In this document: one piece after another, positions 1 to 8,656 of the stretch
Numbering within the stretch: the first letter of the stretch is position 1
Layout: the number at the start of each line of letters is the position of its first letter
Assembly: GCA_052148155.1 (NCBI GenBank)
Contig: JBKQIY010000019.1
Span: forward strand, 1-64,000
Reading direction: 5' to 3'
Length of the DNA stretch: 64,000 nucleotides
Source of the DNA: JBBQER01 sp052148155
GTDB lineage: Bacteria > Actinomycetota > Acidimicrobiia > IMCC26256 > PALSA-610
Program-made: the position numbers and the translations under genes
Notes under the pieces: generated by a model
Database searches by the model: none
Told to the model about the DNA's origin: nothing
Seen by the model: the letters and a program-made list of their open reading frames with translations, nothing else

Positions 1-1
1 C

Positions 2-1993
2 GTGCCGGCGACGCCGGCGCAGCCGTCGGTGTCGCAGGGCGATTTGGAGCTTGTCGTGTCGTATGTTGAGCCGGTGGATAATGGGAGTGCGATTACGAGT
101 TATAGCGCGGTGTGTACGTCGATGAATGGTGGGGTTCCTGCGATTGGGACGTATGTCACGCCGAATGAGGGTGTGTCGCCGATCGTGGTGACGGGTGTGA
201 CTGATGGCGATAGTTATACGTGTGATGTGAGAGCTTCGAATGGTGTTGGTCTGAGCGCGGATTCGTTGCAGTCTTCGCCGCCGGTGGTGGTGGTGGGTGT
301 GCCGGGTGCGCCGTCGGTTCCGTCGTTGGTGTCTGGGAACGGTCAGGTCACGGTGTCGTTTGTGGCGGGGTTGTCGGGTGGTGATCCGGTGATTGGGAAT
401 ACTGCGACGTGTGTGTCGTCGGATGGTGGTGTGATGGGTCAGGCGGGTGGGGTGTCGCCGATTGTGGTGTCGGGGTTGACGAATGGTGCTGGGTATGACT
501 GTTCGGTGGTGTCGACGAATGGTGTGGGTTCGGGGGTGGCGTCGGGGTCGAGTTCGATTGTGGTGGGGTTGCCGGGGGTGGCGGCTGCGCCGACGGTGAT
601 GTCGGGTGATGGGCAGATTGTGGTGAGTTTCGTTCCTCCGAGTTTGAATGGTTCGGCGTTGGTTGCGTTTAACGCGACGTGTGTGTCGGCTGGGAATCCG
701 GTGGCGTTCGGGTCGGGGTTGGTGTCGCCGGTGACGGCGGTGGGCGCGGCGGATGGGCAGTCGTACACGTGTCACGTGACGGCGGAGAACATGTTGGGTG
801 ATGGGCCTGATTCGCCGGCGTCGGCGTCGGTGGTTCCGGCGGGGGTGCCGGGGTTCCCGAATCCGGCTCCGACGGTTAAGCCTGGGAATGGTGTGATGGA
901 GGTGGCGTTCGTCGCGCCGGCTGATAATGGTGCGACGATCTTGTCGTATACGGCGACGTGTACGTCGAGTGATGGTGGTGCGACGGGTGTGACGTCGGGG
1001 CCGTCGTCACCGATTGGTGTGACGGGGTTGACGGATGGGGATTCGTATACGTGTGATGTGAGCGCGACGAATAGTGCGGGGACGGGTTCTGTGTCGGATG
1101 ATTCTGTTCCGGCGGTCGCGAATGCGGTGCCGGCTGGGCCGGCGCAGCCGACGGTGGTGGGAGGTCCCGGCCGGGTGGTGGTCAGTTTTGTGGTGCCGGC
1201 CGCGAACGGGAACGCGGTGTTTGAGACGACCGCGACGTGTGTGTCGAGTAATGGTGGTGTGTCTCGGTCGGTGGTGTCGGAACCGGAAGATCTGGGTGAG
1301 ACGTTCTCGCCGATTGTGGTGGCCGGGTTGACGAACGGGAAGAGCTACACGTGTCGGGTCGACGCGACGAACGATGTTGGGACGGGTCCGTCGTCGCCGG
1401 TGTCGGCGGTGGTGATTCCTCGTAGCCCGCCGGGCGCGCCGACGGGTGTGAAGGCCTTGTCCGGTAATGCGACTGGGTCGGCGGGACCGGTGATTGTGTC
1501 GTTCACGGCGGGAGCGGCGAACGGGAGCGCGATCACGTCGTTCCGGTTGACGTGTACCGACACGAAAGATGGGGTCACGTTCACGAAGAGTGGTGCGGGT
1601 TCGCCGCTCACGGTTGGGGGACTGACGACTGGTCATCCGTTCTCGTGTGTTGTGGTCGCGGTCAGTTTGGGTGGGACCAGTGTCAAGTCAGCTGCCGCGA
1701 ACGTGACGTTGGGTGCGCCCGGCCAGCCGACGATCTCCAAAATCGTGCAGAAGAACCATGGGGTGACGTTGACGTTGTTAGCTCCCGTCGCGAACGGTGC
1801 GCCGATCACCAGATATGTGGCGGAATGTTCCTCGAATGATGGTGGTGTCGGTCGAGGTTCAGCCAGCCCCGGCGGCGAACTCGTCGTCACCAACATGAGT
1901 TTGGGCACCATCTATATCTGCGCGGTGACCGCCGACAACTCCCGCGGTGCCGGCACCCCAACCAAAACCGGACCCATCACCATCACCAAATAG
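2..1993 (+). CDS. Secreted fibronectin-III-like repeat protein, 5' partial
   Basis: The frame is open to the window edge, so the true start and any signal peptide lie upstream. The 663 visible residues are seven tandem units of about 90-95 residues. Each unit opens with Pro-Gly-x-Pro, has an ATCxS cysteine near its middle and a YTC cysteine about 35-40 residues later, and ends before the next Pro. This fits an Ig/fn3-like beta-sandwich with one conserved Cys pair, known from large secreted or surface proteins of Actinobacteria. No catalytic domain, LPxTG motif or membrane anchor is seen at the C-terminus, which ends GPITITK. Three shorter relatives follow on the same strand. Codon use is odd: mostly G- or T-ending (ggt, gtg, tcg, acg, aat) up to about 1700, then C/A-rich, unlike the C-ending codons of its paralogues. 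An adhesin, matrix or structural role is inference. Confidence 0.8.
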   Translation: MPATPAQPSVSQGDLELVVSYVEPVDNGSAITSYSAVCTSMNGGVPAIGTYVTPNEGVSPIVVTGVTDGDSYTCDVRASNGVGLSADSLQSSPPVVVVGVPGAPSVPSLVSGNGQVTVSFVAGLSGGDPVIGNTATCVSSDGGVMGQAGGVSPIVVSGLTNGAGYDCSVVSTNGVGSGVASGSSSIVVGLPGVAAAPTVMSGDGQIVVSFVPPSLNGSALVAFNATCVSAGNPVAFGSGLVSPVTAVGAADGQSYTCHVTAENMLGDGPDSPASASVVPAGVPGFPNPAPTVKPGNGVMEVAFVAPADNGATILSYTATCTSSDGGATGVTSGPSSPIGVTGLTDGDSYTCDVSATNSAGTGSVSDDSVPAVANAVPAGPAQPTVVGGPGRVVVSFVVPAANGNAVFETTATCVSSNGGVSRSVVSEPEDLGETFSPIVVAGLTNGKSYTCRVDATNDVGTGPSSPVSAVVIPRSPPGAPTGVKALSGNATGSAGPVIVSFTAGAANGSAITSFRLTCTDTKDGVTFTKSGAGSPLTVGGLTTGHPFSCVVVAVSLGGTSVKSAAANVTLGAPGQPTISKIVQKNHGVTLTLLAPVANGAPITRYVAECSSNDGGVGRGSASPGGELVVTNMSLGTIYICAVTADNSRGAGTPTKTGPITITK

Positions 1994-2387
1994 ACACCAA
2001 CCACACATCCCCAACCCCGCGCCGACCCGACCAGACCGAAACCCACACCGCACCAGCCCACACGAACCCCCGGCCGCCACAACCGGACAGCCCGATCTGC
2101 ACACCCGGCAACCACAACCCAACGCGCCGACAGATCGCACATTCTCGAACGCTCGCGCACGTCACCAAAAGCATCTTGCGAACCGGTGGCTCGTGACCTT
2201 TCGTCCGAAGTCGAAGCGTGGGTGGTGTCGCGCCCAGCTGTCGTATTGCAAACGGACCGTTTCCTCGTCGTCGCTCAGACGATTACCAATCCAGGGGGAC
2301 GTCCCGCACCGCTGACGGTCAGTACGAGCGTCGCCACCGTTTCGCCGATTCGGAAACTTCCGGACGAAATCTGAGGGGATGAGCTCC
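1994..2387. other. Intergenic region with C/A-rich tract and candidate promoter motif
   Basis: About 390 bases with no supported gene. The first 120 bases after the stop are almost entirely C and A on this strand, the mirror image of the G/T-rich gene before it. The last 130 bases hold CCGTTTCC (2257-2264) and GACGATTACC (2278-2287). The same two words recur at the same spacing upstream of the third paralogue (5430-5460). Confidence 0.6.
2257..2287 (+). promoter_or_regulatory. Shared upstream motif, copy A
   Basis: CCGTTTCC and GACGATTACC start 21 bases apart, about 130 and 110 bases upstream of the next fn3-like gene. An identical pair with identical 21-base spacing sits upstream of the paralogue at 5546, while the surrounding sequence is not conserved. 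That suggests a promoter or operator rather than plain duplication. No sigma-factor class is assigned. Confidence 0.35.
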
Positions 2388-3929
2388 ATGGTGAACACGT
2401 CGACTTCGCTAGGACGGCCGCACGGCTGGAAGGCTTGGGTATGCGGCGTCGCGATCGTGGGCGCCTCATTTGTCGGCGCAGGCGCGAGCGGAGCGTCACC
2501 GACCGTCCCGGGCGCGCCGACGATCACGTCGGTCACAGCCGGAGACCACTACGTCAAAGTTGCGTTCAGCAGACCGGCCGACGACGGTGGCGCACCGATC
2601 TTTAACTACAAGGCGACCTGCACATCGAGCGATGGTGGCGCGACCCGTTCCGCGAGCTACTTCAGCTCGCCGTTGCGTGTAAGCGCGACCGCAGGCGACA
2701 CCTACACGTGCACCGTCATGGCGCAGAACAGTGCCGGGTTCGGTCCGCCGTCGGCGCCGTCAGCGCCGGTCGTCGTACTCCCCGTCGTGCCGGGCGCGCC
2801 GACGATCACCTCGGTGACACCCGAGGACCACAACGTCGATGTTGCCTTCACGAAGCCTTCGAGCGACGGAGGATCACAGATCTTTAACTACAAGGCGACC
2901 TGCACATCAAGCAATGGTGGCGTGACCCGTTCCGGGAGCTATTTCCGGTCGTCCGTTCGTGTGGAAAACCTGACCGCGGGCGACACGTACACGTGCACGG
3001 TCATGGCGCAGAACAGTGCCGGGTTCGGTCCGCCGTCGGCGCCGTCAGCGCCGGTCGTCGTGCTCCCGGTCCTGCCGGGCGCGCCGACGATCACGTCCGC
3101 CACTCCAGGAGATCACGAGGTCACCATTACGTTCACCGGACCGGCCAGCAACGGTGGATCACCAATCGTGAACTTTGAGGCGACGTGCACCTCGAGCGAC
3201 GGTGGCGCGACCCGCTCCGCTAGCTACTTCCGTTCGCCCATCCGCGTGGGCCTGACCTCGGGCCACACCTACACCTGCACGGTCACGGCCCAGAACAGCG
3301 CCGGGTTCGGTTCGCCGTCTGCACCGTCGGCGCCGTTCGTGGTGCTCCCAATCGTGCCGGGCGCGCCGACGATCACGTCAGCCACCGCGGGACTCGACAA
3401 CATTTCCGTCGCATTCTTGCCACCGGCCGCTAACGGCGCGGTGAACATCTTCGACTACAAAGCCGAGTGCTTCTCGAGCACGGGCGGCGTGACTCGCTGG
3501 GAGGATTCACCAGTGTCGCCGATCTTGGTCAGTGGCCTGACCGGCGCCAACACCTATACCTGCGTCGTGATGGCAAAGAACGACGTCGGGTTCGGTCCGC
3601 CGTCGGTGGCGTCCGCCCCAGTCGTCACGCTGGCCCCGCCGGCGGCGCCGGGCGCACCGACGATCGCGTCGGTGACGGCCGGGCCGCAGAGTGTTTCCGT
3701 CGCTTTTACGCCGCCCGCCAGTGACGGTGGCGCAACCATCACCGATTACCAGGCCACATGCTTCTCGAACGATGGTGGCGTGACCCGCTCGGATGACCAA
3801 CCTGCCTCGCCGATCCTTGTCGGTGACCTGACGGCAGGCGACACCTACACGTGCGTCGTCCTGGCAGAGAACGGCGCCGGCTTCGGCCCACCTTCGGTGG
3901 CGTCGGCGCCGGTGACCACACCGTCGTGA
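2388..3929 (+). CDS. Secreted fibronectin-III-like repeat protein, 5 repeats
   Basis: A 513-residue exported repeat protein. The N-terminus has a short polar head, then a hydrophobic Ala/Val/Gly segment ending near GASGASPTVP, consistent with a Sec signal peptide. Five units of about 92 residues follow, each starting PGAPTI(T/A)S and carrying the ATC / YTC cysteine pair and a NxxGFGPPS motif before the next unit. Start choice: ATG 2388 has GAGGGG nine bases upstream, whereas ATG 2379 abuts that sequence. The head (GRPxGWxAWxCGV) is shared with the gene at 5546, so the two are direct paralogues. No enzyme domain or wall anchor is visible. It is probably cell-surface or extracellular; its binding partner is unknown. 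Confidence 0.82.
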   Translation: MVNTSTSLGRPHGWKAWVCGVAIVGASFVGAGASGASPTVPGAPTITSVTAGDHYVKVAFSRPADDGGAPIFNYKATCTSSDGGATRSASYFSSPLRVSATAGDTYTCTVMAQNSAGFGPPSAPSAPVVVLPVVPGAPTITSVTPEDHNVDVAFTKPSSDGGSQIFNYKATCTSSNGGVTRSGSYFRSSVRVENLTAGDTYTCTVMAQNSAGFGPPSAPSAPVVVLPVLPGAPTITSATPGDHEVTITFTGPASNGGSPIVNFEATCTSSDGGATRSASYFRSPIRVGLTSGHTYTCTVTAQNSAGFGSPSAPSAPFVVLPIVPGAPTITSATAGLDNISVAFLPPAANGAVNIFDYKAECFSSTGGVTRWEDSPVSPILVSGLTGANTYTCVVMAKNDVGFGPPSVASAPVVTLAPPAAPGAPTIASVTAGPQSVSVAFTPPASDGGATITDYQATCFSNDGGVTRSDDQPASPILVGDLTAGDTYTCVVLAENGAGFGPPSVASAPVTTPS

Positions 3930-4184
3930 GTGAAGACCCGAGACCGGTCTTCGACAAGCATCGCCCACGATCGCGTACCACGACAGGAGCTCCGACGGTG
4001 CGCGGTCGTGACGGCATGAGCGTTTCGTGACGTCTCCGCCTGATCCAACAGTCCTCGCGAAGGTGTTGTGCCCCATCGACCCATCTCGACGCGCGCTCGT
4101 TGAATGATGGTTTCCTTCGTGCACGCACGGGTAGTTCTCCGGTGGAGACCGATTCGAGCGTGCTGAACGACAAGGGGACTCACG

Positions 4185-5162
4185 ATGGGCAAGTACAGTC
4201 CGGGGTTACGGCCCGGGGCCGCGATGGTCTGGTTGTTTGGTGTTGCGATCATCGGCGCCGCGGTCAGTGGCGAGGCCGCCGGGGCGACCACGACCGTGCC
4301 AGCCGCGCCGACGATCACGTCGGTGAAGGCCGTCGGGTTGAACAGCATCACCGTTGCGTTCGCCGCGCCCGGCGACAATGGCGGCACCCGAATTGTGAGC
4401 TACAGAGCCACTTGCACCTCAACTGACGGCGGCGTTGCCGGCGCGCACAACGCATCCCACTCGCCGATCCGCGTGCCAAGCCTCACCGGGAACGACACCT
4501 ACACCTGCGTCGTCTCCGCGAACAACGCCGCCGGTCCCGGCCCCGCCTCAACGTCTTCGCTTCAGGTGGTCGTGCGTCCACGCGCACCGGCCGCGCCGAG
4601 CATCACCTCGGTGAAAGCCGTCCAGCTTCGCAGTGTCACGGTCGCGTTCACCAGTCCCGCCGACGATGGCGGCGCGCCAATCACGAACTACCGAGCTACG
4701 TGCATTTCGACGACCGGCGGTGCATCCCACGCCCGCGAGGCGTACCAATCACCAATCACCGTCACAGACCTGACTGCCGCCCAGACGTACACCTGTACCG
4801 TCGCCGCCGACAACAGAATCGGTTTGGGCCGCTCGTCGGTGGCGTCCACCCCGGTGATCGCGCGTCCGACCGCACCGGCCGCGCCGAGCATCACGTCGGT
4901 GAACGCAATCGGACAACGCAGTGTCGAGGTCAGCTTCACCAAACCCACCAACGACGGTGGCGCGCCGATCAAGAACTACCTGGTCGCGTGTCGATCCAGC
5001 GACGGAGGGGCCGCCCGGGACCGTGACGCAGCCGGCTCACCGATCCGGGTGGCGGGCCTGACGTCCGACAAGACCTACACGTGCACCGTCGCCGCCAGCA
5101 ACGGCGTCCGTGTTGGCCCCGCCTCGCCACCCTCGAAACCATTCAACCCCCGCTCCAGCTAG
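4185..5162 (+). CDS. Secreted fibronectin-III-like repeat protein, 3 repeats
   Basis: A 325-residue paralogue of the neighbouring repeat proteins. A short head (MGKYSPGLRPG) leads into a hydrophobic stretch with the WLFGVAIIGAAVSG pattern, a probable signal peptide. Three units of about 92 residues follow, each starting PAAP(T/S)ITSV and bearing the ATC / YTC cysteine pair. An AAGGGGAC-like ribosome binding site precedes the ATG. The 255-base gap upstream shows no gene and only a weak version of the motif shared by the other two paralogues. Differing repeat number between tandem copies is typical of expansion and contraction by recombination. Function unknown. Confidence 0.8.
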   Translation: MGKYSPGLRPGAAMVWLFGVAIIGAAVSGEAAGATTTVPAAPTITSVKAVGLNSITVAFAAPGDNGGTRIVSYRATCTSTDGGVAGAHNASHSPIRVPSLTGNDTYTCVVSANNAAGPGPASTSSLQVVVRPRAPAAPSITSVKAVQLRSVTVAFTSPADDGGAPITNYRATCISTTGGASHAREAYQSPITVTDLTAAQTYTCTVAADNRIGLGRSSVASTPVIARPTAPAAPSITSVNAIGQRSVEVSFTKPTNDGGAPIKNYLVACRSSDGGAARDRDAAGSPIRVAGLTSDKTYTCTVAASNGVRVGPASPPSKPFNPRSS

Positions 5163-5545
5163 ACGACAGCACGGCGACCAACGCGCCGACACAGTTTCGT
5201 CGACGGGCTCGTGACCGGCGACGTCGCGGCCGCGGCCGGGACGTCTGCGATCCGAGCCGGGCGCAGATCTCGGCAACGCCACACGTTCAACGTGACCATG
5301 GGCCCGAAACGAACCGCCAGGCTTCGCGCACGGTCTGTGCCGCCGTTCGCGAGGTTGGGTCGGCGCCCTGGGTGCGGCATCACAACGAACCGGTGTCGCC
5401 GCCACTGTTTTCGGGGCCGACGACCCAAGCCGTTTCCCTTTCGGGGCCTGGACGATTACCCTCTCGGGGCGCGCAGAAGACACCGACGGGACGACAAACC
5501 GGTGATCTGCGAACGCTCCTTGGACCGAGGAGCAGGGGGGTCATG
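5163..5545. other. Intergenic region upstream of third intact fn3-like gene
   Basis: About 380 bases. A reading frame continues upstream of the next gene, but its composition is Arg/Pro-rich and shows no repeat-family similarity, so it is treated as non-coding. It contains the second copy of the CCGTTTCC / GACGATTACC pair. Confidence 0.6.
5430..5460 (+). promoter_or_regulatory. Shared upstream motif, copy B
   Basis: CCGTTTCC at 5430-5437 and GACGATTACC at 5451-5460, with the same order and 21-base offset as copy A at 2257-2287. It lies about 85-115 bases upstream of the paralogue start. This is a candidate common promoter or operator. Confidence 0.35.
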
Positions 5546-6514
5546 ATGGGCAAGCCAAGTGGTCGAGGACGGCCGCGGGGCTGGACCGCTTGGCTCTGCG
5601 GTGTCGTGGTCGTCGGAGCCGCGCTGAGTGGGGCTTCGGGCGGCGCAGCAGCCGGTGCGGCAACGGTGACGGCGCCGCGCGCGCCGAAGATCACGTCGGC
5701 GACTCCCGGACTGAGCAGTGTCACGCTCGCGTTCAAGGCGCCAGCCGATGGTGGTGCACGAATCTTGAGCTACCGGGCCACGTGCACCTCGAGCAACGGT
5801 GGGGTCGCGGACTCCCATCAAGATTTCAACTCACCGATCCGAGTGGCAGGCCTCACCTCAGGCAAGACGTACCGGTGCACTGTCGCCGCGCTGAACAGGG
5901 TCGGTTTCGGTCCGGCGTCGACGCCCTCAACCGCGGTGGTGGCCCTTCCGACCGCGCCGCCGCCACCCAAGATCACGTCGATGACGCCCGGCTGGCACAG
6001 CGTCACGATCGCCTTCGCGCCCACCACAGATGGTGGCGCACCGATCTTGAACTACCTGTTGGTGTGCTCCGTCGGCTACGGCACTCGCACCCATCAGGGA
6101 TTCACCTCACCGGTCACGATCGCGTGTGTCGGCGGCGGCGAGCCGTACCTGTGCACGGTCGCCGCCGAGAACCGGGTCGGTTGGGGCCACGCCTCCCCGA
6201 CAAGTCCGTCGTTCTCGCTTCCGGTCGCACCGTCCGCACCGACGATCACCTCGGTGAAGCTCGGGCTGTACGGCGCCACCGTCGCGTTCACGACACCGGC
6301 GAACGACGGCGGCGCGTCGATCTTGAACTACCGCGTCACCTGTACGTCCAGTAACGGTGGCATCACGAACTCGCATCAGGCATTCAACTCACCTATCAGC
6401 GTCACTGGCCTCTCACCCGACAAGACGTACACCTGTACCGTCGCTGCGATCAACCAGGTCGGTATCGGAGCCGGCTCGGCACCTTCGCTGCCGTTCGTCG
6501 CGCCATCTCCCTGA
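5546..6514 (+). CDS. Secreted fibronectin-III-like repeat protein, 3 repeats
   Basis: A 322-residue exported repeat protein. ATG 5546 is preferred over ATG 5543 because AGGGGG lies six bases upstream and the protein then begins MGKPSGRGRPRGW, matching its paralogues. The head leads into a hydrophobic LCGVVVVGAALSG segment and an Ala/Gly-rich stretch, a likely signal peptide. Three fn3-like units follow. The second lacks the usual ATCTSS sequence and instead has a LVCSVGYG/ACVGGGEPYLC arrangement with extra cysteines, so disulfide pairing may differ there. No anchor or enzyme domain is seen. Likely co-regulated with the gene at 2388 through the shared upstream motif (inference). Confidence 0.8.
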   Translation: MGKPSGRGRPRGWTAWLCGVVVVGAALSGASGGAAAGAATVTAPRAPKITSATPGLSSVTLAFKAPADGGARILSYRATCTSSNGGVADSHQDFNSPIRVAGLTSGKTYRCTVAALNRVGFGPASTPSTAVVALPTAPPPPKITSMTPGWHSVTIAFAPTTDGGAPILNYLLVCSVGYGTRTHQGFTSPVTIACVGGGEPYLCTVAAENRVGWGHASPTSPSFSLPVAPSAPTITSVKLGLYGATVAFTTPANDGGASILNYRVTCTSSNGGITNSHQAFNSPISVTGLSPDKTYTCTVAAINQVGIGAGSAPSLPFVAPSP

Positions 6515-6782
6515 ACGACCACTGAGAACTCCAGACATCGCTGACCTTCACAACGTGCCGGGGTTGGAACACCTGTCGACGATGATCCTTCCCACCTGCG
6601 AGCACGCGCGGTGGCGAGAAACGCCGGCTACGAAAAGGACACGGCGCGGTTGATCAAATCTCGACACGGCGCCGATGAGCCGCGCCGTGCCGAACGCGGA
6701 AACCCGGCTGACCGCGCGATCCGGTCGCGGAGCACGTGTCGTGTGGTCGGCGACGTTGACGCACGCCGGTAGTTTGAACCGA

Positions 6783-7721
6783 GTGCGCCCGGTCGTGACG
6801 GCTGTCGAGGTGACGAAGCGTTGGTCGACGACGCAAGCGTTGAGCGGCGCGACGTTTGAGATCGGCGACGGGGTCACTGGCCTGCTCGGTGCCAACGGGG
6901 CAGGCAAGACCACGCTGTTGGGCTTGATTCTCGGGCTGCACCGCCCCGACTCGGGGACGATCACCGTGCTTGGGCGAGACCCGTGGGTCGCGGGCGCCGA
7001 CGTCCGAGCCCGGCTCGGGTACGCGCCTGAGCACGATGCGCTGCCGCCGGACGTGGCCGCCCACGACGTCGTCCGCCATCTGGCCGAACTGCACGGCCTG
7101 CCTCGGCGGGAAGCTACCTCTCGGGCCAGTGACGCGCTCTGGGAGGTCGGACTGGGGGAGGAGCGGTTTCGGCCGGTAGGGACCATGAGTACTGGACAGC
7201 GCCAGCGGGTCAAGTTGGCTCAGGCGATCGTCCACGACCCCGAGCTGCTGCTCCTTGATGAACCGACGAACGGGCTCGACCCGGCACAGCGGGACGACAT
7301 GTTGGCCCTCATCGACCACGTCGGAGGCGATCTGGGCATGCACGTCATTCTTTCGTCGCACCTGCTCGAGGAGGTCGAGCGAGTGAGCGGATCCGTGGTG
7401 ATCCTTGACGCCGGGCGGGTCGTCGCCGAGGGCGAGATCGCCGATCTCAGTCGGACGGCTCCAGAACTGATCGTCGAGCTCGACCGCGACGACGGCACCG
7501 ATCCGGCGCCGACGCTGGCATCGACCCTGAGGGCCGGCGGACTGTCGGTTGCTGTCGAAGGTGCCCGGCTCGTAGTCGTCGCGTTGGAGGCGCCGTGGGT
7601 CTACGACGCGGTCAGGGATGCGCTGGCCGACGGCGGTTTCTCGGTCCGGCGACTCGAGCGCCGCACAGCAAGCCTCGAAGATGTCTATTTGGCCAGGGCC
7701 GGTTCGGGGCGAACGATTTGA
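6783..7721 (+). CDS. ABC transporter ATP-binding protein (ABC-2 exporter type)
   Basis: A 312-residue nucleotide-binding subunit that powers an ABC-2-type exporter. Walker A is GANGAGKTT, the signature region is STGQRQRVKLAQA, Walker B is LLLLDEPTNGLD, and the H-loop is ILSSHLLEE. An about 80-residue C-terminal extension follows, as in this exporter subclass. The frame is open further upstream, but similarity starts only at VTAVEVTKRW, so GTG 6783 (or GTG 6795) is the likely start. The stop overlaps the TTG start of the next permease, and this is the first of four translationally coupled genes. The substrate cannot be read from sequence; related systems export drugs, lipids or bacteriocins. 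Confidence 0.88.
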   Translation: MRPVVTAVEVTKRWSTTQALSGATFEIGDGVTGLLGANGAGKTTLLGLILGLHRPDSGTITVLGRDPWVAGADVRARLGYAPEHDALPPDVAAHDVVRHLAELHGLPRREATSRASDALWEVGLGEERFRPVGTMSTGQRQRVKLAQAIVHDPELLLLDEPTNGLDPAQRDDMLALIDHVGGDLGMHVILSSHLLEEVERVSGSVVILDAGRVVAEGEIADLSRTAPELIVELDRDDGTDPAPTLASTLRAGGLSVAVEGARLVVVALEAPWVYDAVRDALADGGFSVRRLERRTASLEDVYLARAGSGRTI

Positions 7722-8656
7722 GCGACCGAGACAGTGACGTCATCGCCGCCGACGGACGCGCTCGGATCTTCGAGCCCGGCTACCGCGCCTACCGGGGTGT
7801 CCGCCTCGGGGTCGCGCATTCGGTGTGGACGTTGGCCCGCCACACAGCCGAGCGGATCCTGGGCCTCAAACGACCCGCCCGGTACAAGGTGCTTCCGTTC
7901 GCGGCGATCCTTATTGCCTATCTGCCGGCGATCGCCTTCATCGGGATCGTGGCGTTGATCCCGAACGGGCTCCAACGGCTCCCCAACCTGATCCCCGGTC
8001 CCGGCCGTTACTACGGGTTTATCACCGCGGCGATTGTCCTGTTCGCTGCCCTGGCAGCACCCGAAGCGCTGTGCCCCGACAAGCGTTCACATTTTCTGGG
8101 ACTGTATCTGTCGTCCCCGTTGAACCGCTCGACCTATCTGCTCGCCAAAGCAATCGCGGTGATCGGCGTGCTGTTGCTCGTCACCCTCGGGCCTCCACTG
8201 TTGTTGGTGGTCGGCTTGGCTTTGCAAAACGACGGGCCGCGCAGCTTCGGTGGGTTCATGGAAACGCTCGGGCAGATTCTTGCCGCCGGGCTGTCGCTGT
8301 CGTTGATGTTCGGTGCACTGTCGCTGGCCATACCGAGCTTGACGGACCGTCGGGGGATCGCGTCGGCTGGTTCGCTGCTGCTCATTCTCGGCTCGACTGC
8401 CATCACCAACGTGGTCGCGTTTGGCGTGCACGGCCCCCGCGACGTCCTTGCGTTGTCCCTCGGTCGGCTTCCATTCGAGCTGGCGTTGCGCATTTTCGGT
8501 CTCAACGGCCTCTCGACGCGATTCCGAGGCGGACTGGGCTCGCCGAACGGCTCACCATTATCCACACTGGTCGTCGTCGCCGCGAGTGTCGGGGTGACGT
8601 TCGTCGCGGCCGCGGTGACGTGGTGGCGCGTCGTCGGCACCGAGGTGACCAGGTGA
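7718..8656 (+). CDS. ABC-2 type exporter permease
   Basis: A 312-residue polytopic membrane protein. Hydrophobic segments include FAAILIAYLPAIAFIGIVAL, FITAAIVLFAALAAP, AIAVIGVLLLVTLGPPLLLV, two further central helices and a C-terminal LSTLVVVAASVGVTFVAA. The N-terminal 60 residues are cytoplasmic and Arg-rich. TTG 7718 is chosen because it forms a 4-base overlap (TTGA) with the preceding ATPase stop, has GGGGCGA upstream, and no better start lies before the first helix. It pairs with the ATPase at 6783 and/or 8653. Confidence 0.8.
   Translation: MSDRDSDVIAADGRARIFEPGYRAYRGVRLGVAHSVWTLARHTAERILGLKRPARYKVLPFAAILIAYLPAIAFIGIVALIPNGLQRLPNLIPGPGRYYGFITAAIVLFAALAAPEALCPDKRSHFLGLYLSSPLNRSTYLLAKAIAVIGVLLLVTLGPPLLLVVGLALQNDGPRSFGGFMETLGQILAAGLSLSLMFGALSLAIPSLTDRRGIASAGSLLLILGSTAITNVVAFGVHGPRDVLALSLGRLPFELALRIFGLNGLSTRFRGGLGSPNGSPLSTLVVVAASVGVTFVAAAVTWWRVVGTEVTR

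Noticed and set aside
5081..5545. N-terminal extension of the fn3-like gene at 5546
   Set aside because: Overlaps the previous gene's end and lacks repeat or signal features; the paralogue head begins at 5546.
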